Source: Actinomycetales bacterium (GTDB taxonomy: Bacteria; Actinomycetota; Actinomycetes; Actinomycetales; Cellulomonadaceae). Taken from it: a stretch of 19,921 nucleotides of DNA. The stretch spans positions 1 through 19,921 of the forward strand of contig JAAZAC010000036.1 of NCBI GenBank assembly GCA_012514545.1, in the 5' to 3' direction. Below are positions 13,000 through 18,557 of this stretch, piece by piece. The position numbers and the translations under genes were made by a program. Within the stretch, counting starts at the first letter, position 1. Each line of letters begins with the position of its first letter. The notes beneath the pieces were generated by a model. It was not told where the DNA came from and ran no database searches. It saw only the letters and a list, made by a program, of their open reading frames with translations.

Positions 13000-13032
13000 C
13001 GGGACCGTCCGACGCGGAGTCGGGCGGTCCCG
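13000..13032 (+). terminator. Strong terminator after erpA
   Basis: A 14-bp stem with a single G-T wobble (13000-13013 with 13019-13032) closes a 5-nt loop about 20 nt past the stop codon. Confidence 0.75.
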
Positions 13033-13039
13033 TGCTGTC

Positions 13040-13055
13040 CGGGCCCTTCGGCCCG
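13040..13055 (-). terminator. Candidate terminator after the TusA-like gene
   Basis: CGGGCC (13040-13045) and GGCCCG (13050-13055) form a 6-bp stem with a 4-nt loop just beyond the TusA-like stop codon at 13067 on the minus strand. Confidence 0.45.
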
Positions 13056-13066
13056 AGGGCCGGCCC

Positions 13067-13375
13067 TCAGCCGGCGAGGCGGACCCGCGTGGCCCACGCG
13101 GGTCCGTGCGCCGCGTCGCCCGCCGCCGGCTCCTCGAGCGGGACCGTGTCGAGGACCTCGTGGCCCCGCATGCGCGCCCAGGCCGGGATGTCGTGGCGCG
13201 CGGCGGGGTCGGTCCACCACACCGTGACGACGGCGCCCGGGGCCGCGTCCTTCGCCGCCCGGGCCAGCCGGATCACGGGGGCGGGGCACCGCAGCCCCCG
13301 CGCGTCCACGACCTCGCCCGACGGCGCCGGCCCTTCCGGCCCGACCGGACCCACCGGCCCGCTCGCGCCGCTCAC
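13067..13375 (-). CDS. TusA-family sulfur carrier protein
   Basis: The product is 102 residues. TusA proteins carry sulfur as a persulfide on a conserved Cys between a desulfurase and an acceptor. The core begins VVDARGLRCPAPVIRLARAAK, with the family's C-P-x-P motif at Cys30-Pro31-Ala32-Pro33, followed by VTVWWTDPAARHDIPAWARMRGHEVL, the second half of the fold. A Gly-Pro-rich leader (residues 3-20, GP-V/E triplets) and a roughly 25-residue C-terminal extension (EEPAAGDAAHG ... RVRLAG) are unusual. Its GTG start overlaps the stop of the cysteine-desulfurase homologue by 4 bp. In other actinobacteria the two domains occur as one fused protein (from memory, an annotated family), which supports a physical partnership. 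Here the partner has lost its PLP lysine, so the sulfur source is open. Confidence 0.88.
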   Translation of the reverse strand: MSGASGPVGPVGPEGPAPSGEVVDARGLRCPAPVIRLARAAKDAAPGAVVTVWWTDPAARHDIPAWARMRGHEVLDTVPLEEPAAGDAAHGPAWATRVRLAG

Positions 13376-14490
13376 AGCCCGCCCGCCCCGACCGCGCCGC
13401 GCACCTCGGCGACGACCTCGGGCAGCACGGCGAGGAACGCGTCGACCTGCTCCGCGGTGACGTTGCGGGGGAGTGCGATGCGCACGTTGCCGTGCGTGAG
13501 CACGCCCATCGCGGCGAGCACGTGGCTCGGCTCGAGCGAGCTCGACGTGCACGCGGACCCCGACCCCACGGCGAAGCCCCGGCGGTCCAGCGCGCCCAGC
13601 AGCGCCTCGCCGTCGACGTACAGGCACGAGAAGGTCACCACGTGCGGCAGGCGGTGGTCGGGGTCGCCCACCACCTCGACGTCGGGCACGGTCGCGGCGA
13701 CGCGCTCGCGGATGCGCGCCACGAGCGCCGCCCGCGGGTCGGGCGCCGCGCGCTCGGCGAGCACCGCCCGCAGCGCGGCCGCGCCGGCCACCGCGGCCGG
13801 CACGCTGACGCCCCCGGGGGCCCAGGGGTCCTCGTCCTCGGGGCCGACCGGCGCCGTGCGCACGCGCGCCCGCACCGCGAGCACGCCGACGCCGGGCACC
13901 CCGCCCCAGTCGGGCGGGTCGGCGGCCAGGACGTCCCAGTCGGCCCCGACGTCGACGTGGCCCACGCTCGCCCCGGCGTCGACGAGCAGGGGGACCCTGG
14001 CGGCGAGGGCGTGCGCGTGCGCCTCCGCGACCGGCTGCCGGGTGCCCACCTCGCCGTTCGCGTGCTGCAGGACGGCGAGGGCCGTCGTCGCGCCGACGGC
14101 GGCCCGCCAGGCGTCGAGGTCCACCCGCCCCGCGCGGTCCACGCCGACGACGACCGCCTCGCCCGCGGCGCGCGCGGCCGCGATGACGGCGGCCCGCTCC
14201 ACGGCGGGCAGGACCACCCGGGTGCCCACCCGCCGTCGGGCACGCGTGGTCGCGGCGACGGCGGCGTGCAGGCTCGCGGTGTGCCCGGGCGTGAGGTGCA
14301 CCTCCGCGGTCCGCGCACCGAGCGCCTCGGCGAACGTCTCGCGGGCCGCGTCGAGGAGGAGGCGCGCTCGTCTGCCCTCGGCGTGCACGCGCCGCGGGTC
14401 CGCCCAGCCGTCGTCCAGCGCGGCCAGGAACGCCTCCCGGGCGACGGGGTGCACCGGCGCCCGGCCGCCGGCGTCCAGGTAGGTCCGCAC
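13372..14490 (-). CDS. Cysteine desulfurase (NifS/IscS-like) homologue lacking the PLP lysine
   Basis: The product is 372 residues, full length for the class V aminotransferase/NifS family. NifS-type enzymes take sulfur from cysteine using PLP bound as a Schiff base to a Lys. The frame is intact and family segments are in order: an opening DAGGRAPVHP, HLTPGHTASLH near 65-75, LQHANGEVGTRQP near 141-153 (ring-stacking His143) and LLVDAGASVGHVDV near 168-181 (Asp171). The catalytic-Cys loop GSGSACTSSSLEPSHVL holds Cys314, and VRIALPRN is near the end. The segment normally reading S-x-HK-x-GGP-x-GVG is DPPDWGGVPGVG: Asp194 replaces the Lys, Pro193 the His, and Ala174 the PLP-contacting Gln. The whole protein contains no Lys. 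It is probably not a PLP desulfurase. The start is GTG 14490, TAGCGT 6 nt upstream. Confidence 0.9.
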   Translation of the reverse strand: MRTYLDAGGRAPVHPVAREAFLAALDDGWADPRRVHAEGRRARLLLDAARETFAEALGARTAEVHLTPGHTASLHAAVAATTRARRRVGTRVVLPAVERAAVIAAARAAGEAVVVGVDRAGRVDLDAWRAAVGATTALAVLQHANGEVGTRQPVAEAHAHALAARVPLLVDAGASVGHVDVGADWDVLAADPPDWGGVPGVGVLAVRARVRTAPVGPEDEDPWAPGGVSVPAAVAGAAALRAVLAERAAPDPRAALVARIRERVAATVPDVEVVGDPDHRLPHVVTFSCLYVDGEALLGALDRRGFAVGSGSACTSSSLEPSHVLAAMGVLTHGNVRIALPRNVTAEQVDAFLAVLPEVVAEVRGAVGAGGL

Positions 14491-14496
14491 GCGGCC

Positions 14497-14502
14497 ACGC
14501 TA
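14497..14502 (-). promoter_or_regulatory. -10 element of the desulfurase-homologue/TusA operon, leaderless start
   Basis: TAGCGT on the minus strand ends 6 nt before GTG 14490. No Shine-Dalgarno sequence. Confidence 0.5.
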
Positions 14503-14554
14503 GCGCGCGTCGCCGCCGGTCAGGCCCGCGATTTTGCACGGCCAGCTCACCGTC

Positions 14555-14602
14555 GACACCGGGTGATCAGAGGCGGACACCGGTGCCCGCGCGCGGTAGG
14601 CT
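14555..14602 (+). promoter_or_regulatory. Promoter of ctaC-ctaD-ctaF with paired palindromes
   Basis: A -35-like CGGACA (14574-14579), a 17-bp spacer and the -10 TAGGCT (14597-14602) predict transcription from about 14609, giving a leader of some 63 nt. Two related short palindromes, CACCGGGTG (14557-14565) and CACCGGTG (14578-14585), lie 21 bp (two helical turns) apart. The second overlaps the -35, so a dimeric regulator could bind cooperatively. Confidence 0.5.
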
Positions 14603-14610
14603 GACCGAGC

Positions 14611-14670
14611 CAGGACCAAGGTCCCAAGTGACGCGCGCGCCGCCGCGTCCTGACTCGAATGTGAGGTCAG
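14611..14670 (+). promoter_or_regulatory. Leader of ctaC with mutually exclusive stems
   Basis: CAGGAC (14611-14616) can pair with GTCCTG (14647-14652). CTGAC (14650-14654) can instead pair with GTCAG (14666-14670), placing the Shine-Dalgarno GAGG (14663-14666) at the edge of a hairpin. The two stems share bases 14650-14652. A compact GGACC-AA-GGTCC (14613-14624) also competes. This could tune translation, but the stems are short. Confidence 0.25.
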
Positions 14671-14671
14671 C

Positions 14672-15544
14672 GTGGACAACCCCCGCCGACGCCGATCGCG
14701 GGTCCTCCCCGCGGCGGCGGTGGTCGCCGGCACCGCACTGCTGAGCGGGTGCTCGGCCGAGCAGGTCGGCCGCGGCTTCCTGCCCGGCTACGCGGACGGC
14801 GAGGTCACCAACATGACCGAGCGCGTCACGACCCTGTGGACCGGCTCGTGGGTCGCCGCGCTCGCGGTCGGCCTCGTCGTGTGGGGGCTCGTCCTGTGGT
14901 GCGTCACCGTCTACCGCAAGCGCAAGGACGACGACGTGCTGCCGGTCCAGCTCCGGTACCACGTGCCGCTCGAGGTCATGTACATCGTCCTGCCGATCCT
15001 CATGATCGGCGTGATGTTCATCTACACGGCCCGGGACATCGACGCGATCTCCGCGCTCGAGGAGGACCCCGACGTCGTCATCGAGGTCTACGGCAAGCAG
15101 TGGAGCTGGGACTTCAACTACCTCGACGAGGACGTCTGGGACTCCGGGGTGCACGTCGAGGACATCGGCGGCGCCGAGACGCCCGACATGCCCACGCTCT
15201 ACCTGCCGGTCGACGAGCGCGTGGAGTTCCGGCTCCGGTCCCGCGACGTCATCCACTCGTTCTGGGTGCCCGCGTTCCTGTACAAGCTCGACGTCTTCCC
15301 CGGCCAGGAGAACGTCTTCCAGGTCGTCCCGACCCGCGAGGGCACCTACGCCGGCAAGTGCGCCGAGTTCTGCGGCGAGTACCACGCGGGGATGCTCTTC
15401 AACGTCGCCGTCGTCTCCCGGGAGGAGTACGACGCCCACATCGAGGCGCTCCGCGAGGCCGGCCAGACGGGCCGCCTGGGACCGGAGCTCGACCGTGAGC
15501 ACACGACCGGCGACGACAGCTCGATCCCGACCGGGGAGGCCTGA
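14672..15544 (+). CDS. ctaC: Cytochrome c oxidase (aa3) subunit II
   Basis: Subunit II accepts electrons and passes them through its CuA centre to subunit I. The 290-residue product starts at GTG 14672 behind GTGAGGT. An Arg-rich N-terminus and hydrophobic stretch end in a lipobox LLSGC with Cys27, so it is a lipoprotein after cleavage. Two membrane helices follow at about 56-80 and 98-118, then the aromatic electron-entry motif GKQWSWDFNY (141-150). CuA ligands are complete: His195, then Cys230, Glu232, Cys234, His238 and Met241 in CAEFCGEYHAGM. A short acidic C-terminal tail closes the protein. There is no fused cytochrome c domain, as expected where electrons come from the di-haem QcrC of the bcc complex. 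It overlaps ctaD by one base. Confidence 0.97.
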   Translation: MDNPRRRRSRVLPAAAVVAGTALLSGCSAEQVGRGFLPGYADGEVTNMTERVTTLWTGSWVAALAVGLVVWGLVLWCVTVYRKRKDDDVLPVQLRYHVPLEVMYIVLPILMIGVMFIYTARDIDAISALEEDPDVVIEVYGKQWSWDFNYLDEDVWDSGVHVEDIGGAETPDMPTLYLPVDERVEFRLRSRDVIHSFWVPAFLYKLDVFPGQENVFQVVPTREGTYAGKCAEFCGEYHAGMLFNVAVVSREEYDAHIEALREAGQTGRLGPELDREHTTGDDSSIPTGEA

Positions 15545-17355
15545 TGACCGCCTACGCGCAGCCCGCGAGCGCGATCGCCGCAGCACCGCAGCGGTCGCTC
15601 GGACGCGCGGTCATCCGCTGGGTGACGACCACCGACCACAAGCAGATCGGCTACCTGTACCTCGTCACGTCGTTCGTGTGGTTCCTGCTCGGCGGCGTGA
15701 TGGCGCTCGTCATCCGCGCCGAGCTGTTCGCGCCCGGCCAGCAGGTGGTGCAGAGCCCGGAGCAGTACAACCAGCTCTTCACCATGCACGGCACGATCAT
15801 GCTGCTGCTCTTCGCGACGCCCCTCTTCGCGGGCTTCGCGAACGTCATCATGCCGCTGCAGATCGGCGCGCCCGACGTCGCGTTCCCGCGGCTCAACGCG
15901 TTCTCGTACTGGCTCTACCTGTTCGGCGGCCTCATCGCCGCGGGCGGGTTCCTCACGCCGTCGGGCGCGGCCGCGTTCGGCTGGTTCGCCTACACGCCGC
16001 TGTCGACGACGACGTACAGCCCGGGCCTCGGCGGCGACCTGTGGGTGTTCGGGCTGGCGCTCGCCGGTTTCGGCACCATCCTCGGCGCCGTCAACTTCAT
16101 CACGACGATCATCACGATGCGCGCGCCCGGCATGACGATGTTCCGGATGCCGATCTTCAGCTGGAACATCCTCATCACGAGCCTGCTCGTGCTCATGGCG
16201 TTCCCGCCGCTGGCGTCCGCGCTCTTCGCGCTCGGCTCCGACCGGCGCCTCGGGTCGCTCGTGTTCGACCCGGAGCACGGCGGCCCGATGCTGTGGCAGC
16301 ACCTGTTCTGGTTCTTCGGGCACCCCGAGGTCTACATCATCGCGCTGCCGTTCTTCGGCATCATCACCGAGGTCATCCCGGTGTTCAGCCGCAAGCCGAT
16401 CTTCGGCTACAAGGGCCTCGTCTACGCGACCATCGCCATCGCGGCGCTGTCGGTGACGGTGTGGGCGCACCACATGTACCCGACCGGCCAGGTCCTGCTC
16501 CCGTTCTTCGCCCTCATGACGATGACGATCGCCGTCCCCACGGGCGTGAAGTTCTTCAACTGGATCGGCACGATGTGGCGGGGGAAGCTCACCTTCGAGA
16601 CGCCCATGGTCTGGGCCCTCGGCTTCATGGTGACGTTCCTCTTCGGCGGCCTGACCGGCGTCATCCTCGCCTCGCCGCCGCTGGACTTCCAGGTGCACGA
16701 CTCGTACTTCGTCGTCGCGCACTTCCACTACGTCGTGTTCGGCACCGTCGTCTTCGCGATGTTCTCCGGCTTCTACTTCTGGTGGCCGAAGTTCACCGGC
16801 CGGATGCTCGACGAGCGGCTCGGCAAGCTGCACTTCTGGCTGACCTTCGTCGGCTTCCACATGACCTTCCTCATCCAGCACTGGCTCGGCGCGGGCGGCA
16901 TGCCGCGGCGGTACTTCGACTACCTCCGCGAGGACGGCTTCACGTGGATGCACCAGCTCTCGACCGTGGGCTCGGTCATCCTGGGCGCCGCGACGCTGCC
17001 GTTCCTCTGGAACGTCTACCGGAGCGCACGCGGCCCGCTGGTCACCGTCGACGACCCGTGGGGCTACGGCAACTCGCTCGAGTGGGCGACGTCGTGCCCG
17101 CCGCCGCGGCACAACTTCACCTCGCTGCCGCGCATCCGCTCGGAGCGGCCGGCCTTCGACCTGCACCACCCCGAGGTCGCCGCGATGGACCACGTGGAGC
17201 CCGACGACGCCCCGCTGGACTGGGAGGCCGACCGGCGCGGCCAGGTGTCCGCCGCGCAGGAACGCCTGGCGACGGGTGACGCCCGGCCCGAGCAGTCGAC
17301 GGCGACGATCGTCGACGACCGGCCCCGGCCCGAGGACGAGGAGGACGAGCGATGA
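15544..17355 (+). CDS. ctaD: Cytochrome c oxidase (aa3) subunit I
   Basis: This is the catalytic proton-pumping subunit that reduces oxygen to water at haem a3/CuB. The 603-residue product has 12 membrane helices. Ligands are all present: His82 and His395 for haem a, His393 for haem a3, His260, His309 and His310 for CuB, with Tyr264 available for the His-Tyr crosslink (GHPEVY). The proton-path residues Asp111 (GAPDVAF), Glu262 and Lys336 (PTGVKFFNW) are kept, so it is an A1-type pumping oxidase. The C-terminus extends about 60 residues past the last helix as an acidic, charged cytoplasmic tail. Start ATG 15544 overlaps the ctaC stop (TGATG), and its own stop overlaps ctaF by 4 bp, so the three are translationally coupled. 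Confidence 0.98.
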   Translation: MTAYAQPASAIAAAPQRSLGRAVIRWVTTTDHKQIGYLYLVTSFVWFLLGGVMALVIRAELFAPGQQVVQSPEQYNQLFTMHGTIMLLLFATPLFAGFANVIMPLQIGAPDVAFPRLNAFSYWLYLFGGLIAAGGFLTPSGAAAFGWFAYTPLSTTTYSPGLGGDLWVFGLALAGFGTILGAVNFITTIITMRAPGMTMFRMPIFSWNILITSLLVLMAFPPLASALFALGSDRRLGSLVFDPEHGGPMLWQHLFWFFGHPEVYIIALPFFGIITEVIPVFSRKPIFGYKGLVYATIAIAALSVTVWAHHMYPTGQVLLPFFALMTMTIAVPTGVKFFNWIGTMWRGKLTFETPMVWALGFMVTFLFGGLTGVILASPPLDFQVHDSYFVVAHFHYVVFGTVVFAMFSGFYFWWPKFTGRMLDERLGKLHFWLTFVGFHMTFLIQHWLGAGGMPRRYFDYLREDGFTWMHQLSTVGSVILGAATLPFLWNVYRSARGPLVTVDDPWGYGNSLEWATSCPPPRHNFTSLPRIRSERPAFDLHHPEVAAMDHVEPDDAPLDWEADRRGQVSAAQERLATGDARPEQSTATIVDDRPRPEDEEDER

Positions 17356-17750
17356 GGTTCGAGAGCCGCCTGTTCCTGGCGCTGGTCCCGTTCTTCCTGG
17401 TCGTCACCCTCGCGTACGGCTGGTGGAGCGGGTGGGAGCCCGTCGGCGTCGTGGCGCTCCTGCTCCTCGCGGGCCTCGTCGGGATGATCGGCATGTACCT
17501 CGCCCTCGTGGCGCGCCGCATCGACCCGCGGCCCGAGGACGACCCGCAGGGCGAGATCGCCCAGGGCGCCGGCGAGCAGGGCGTGTTCAGCCCGGGCAGC
17601 TGGTGGCCGATCGCCTGCGCCGGCGCGGCGGCCGTCGTCTTCCTCGGGCTGGCCGTCGGCTGGTGGCTCGTGGGCGTCGGGTTCGTCCTGGGGCTCCTCG
17701 CGCTCGTCGGCTGGGTGTTCGAGTTCTCCCGCGGCCAGCACGCGCACTGA
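17352..17750 (+). CDS. ctaF: Cytochrome c oxidase subunit IV, actinobacterial type
   Basis: The product is 132 residues with four membrane helices at about 6-27, 32-52, 80-98 and 102-124. The short hydrophilic middle loop is ARRIDPRPEDDPQGEIAQGAGEQGVFSPGSWWP. The start MRFESRLF and the loop sequence ending FSPGSWWP are typical of the actinobacterial small subunit that packs against CtaC/CtaD in the aa3 oxidase and is found in the bcc-aa3 supercomplex. Start ATG 17352 overlaps the ctaD stop (ATGA). It is the last gene of the operon and is followed by a strong hairpin. ctaE (subunit III) is not here; in actinobacteria it usually lies upstream of qcrCAB, beyond the right edge. Confidence 0.95.
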   Translation: MRFESRLFLALVPFFLVVTLAYGWWSGWEPVGVVALLLLAGLVGMIGMYLALVARRIDPRPEDDPQGEIAQGAGEQGVFSPGSWWPIACAGAAAVVFLGLAVGWWLVGVGFVLGLLALVGWVFEFSRGQHAH

Positions 17751-17795
17751 GCGCGCGCTCAGCCCCGCTCAGCGGCTCCGACCGACAGGACGCGA

Positions 17796-17829
17796 GACGG
17801 CCCGGCCCCCCGAGGGGGACCGGGCCGTC
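17796..17829. terminator. Bidirectional terminator between ctaF and sodA
   Basis: A 10-bp stem (17796-17805 with 17820-17829) continues, after one mismatch, into four more C-G pairs around a CGAG loop. It lies between the convergent ctaF and sodA genes and can stop transcription from both sides. Confidence 0.8.
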
Positions 17830-17846
17830 GTCGTACTCGGCTGCGG

Positions 17847-18476
17847 TCAGACGGCGGGGACGATGAGCCCCTGCGTCTGCGTGCGGGCGCGGGCGAACCG
17901 CTGCTCCGCGTCCGCCCAGTTCACGACGTTCCACCACGCCTTGACGTAGTCCGCCTTGACGTTGACGTAGTCGAGGTAGAACGCGTGCTCCCACATGTCG
18001 AGGAGCACCACGGGCACGACGCCGAGCGGGATGTTGCCCTGCTGGTCGTAGAGCTGGAAGGTGATGAGCTTCTGGCCGACCGAGTCCCACGCGAGGATCG
18101 CCCAGCCCGACCCCTGGATGCTCGTCGCCACGGCCGCGAAGTGGGCGGCGAAGGCCTCGAAGGAGCCGAAGTACTCGTCGATGGCCGCGGCGAGCTCCCC
18201 GCTCGGGCGGTCCGCGGCGTCGGGCGCGAGGTTCTGCCAGAACGCCGAGTGGTTGACGTGGCCGCCCAGGTTGAACGCGAGCGTCTTCTCCAGCCCCATG
18301 ACGGACGCGAAGTCGTTCTTCTCGCGGGCCTCGGCGAGCTTCTCCAGCGTCTGGTTCGCGCCAGTCACGTAGGCCGCGTGGTGCTTGTCGTGGTGCAGCT
18401 CCATGATCCGGCCGGAGATGTGCGGCTCGAGGGCTCCGTAGTCGTAGGGCAGGTCGGGCAGCGTGTACTCAGCCAT
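17847..18476 (-). CDS. sodA: Superoxide dismutase, Mn/Fe family, probably Mn-type
   Basis: This enzyme converts superoxide to peroxide and oxygen in the cytosol. The 209-residue product has no signal peptide. Metal ligands are His28 (ELHHDKHH), His76 (GGHVNHSAFW), Asp160 and His164 (LLDMWEHAFY). A Gly precedes the second ligand motif, and Gln145/Gln146 occupies the region (YDQQGN) where Mn enzymes carry Gln and the mycobacterial Fe enzyme carries His, pointing to Mn. The conserved QGSGW (121-125) and the C-terminal VKAWWNVVNWADAEQR are present. ATG 18476 has a strong Shine-Dalgarno, GGAGGAG at 18480-18486. A Crp/GlxR-like site lies just upstream. It follows qcrB on the same strand, 81 bp away, so oxidase, cytochrome b and dismutase are neighbours. 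Confidence 0.97.
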   Translation of the reverse strand: MAEYTLPDLPYDYGALEPHISGRIMELHHDKHHAAYVTGANQTLEKLAEAREKNDFASVMGLEKTLAFNLGGHVNHSAFWQNLAPDAADRPSGELAAAIDEYFGSFEAFAAHFAAVATSIQGSGWAILAWDSVGQKLITFQLYDQQGNIPLGVVPVVLLDMWEHAFYLDYVNVKADYVKAWWNVVNWADAEQRFARARTQTQGLIVPAV

Positions 18477-18511
18477 GAGCTCCTCCGGTTGGCAGACAAG
18501 ATCGTCTTAGG

Positions 18512-18527
18512 CGTGAACTGCGTCACG
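18512..18527 (-). promoter_or_regulatory. Crp/GlxR-like site upstream of sodA
   Basis: CGTGA-N6-TCACG is a symmetric inverted repeat 36-51 bp before the sodA start codon. It matches the GTGA-N6-TCAC core recognised by Crp/FNR-family regulators such as GlxR. A weak -35 GTGACG and -10 GATCTT with a 17-bp spacer can be drawn through it. Confidence 0.45.
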
Positions 18528-18557
18528 CTCGGACGCATTCCCCACTCTGGTCCAGGA

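Noticed and set aside
13372..14490. Loss of the PLP lysine as a sequencing error or frameshift
   Set aside because: The segments on both sides (VDAGASVGHV and WGGVPGVGVL) are in frame and well conserved. Lys to Asp needs more than one base change, and the His and Gln of the pocket are changed too.
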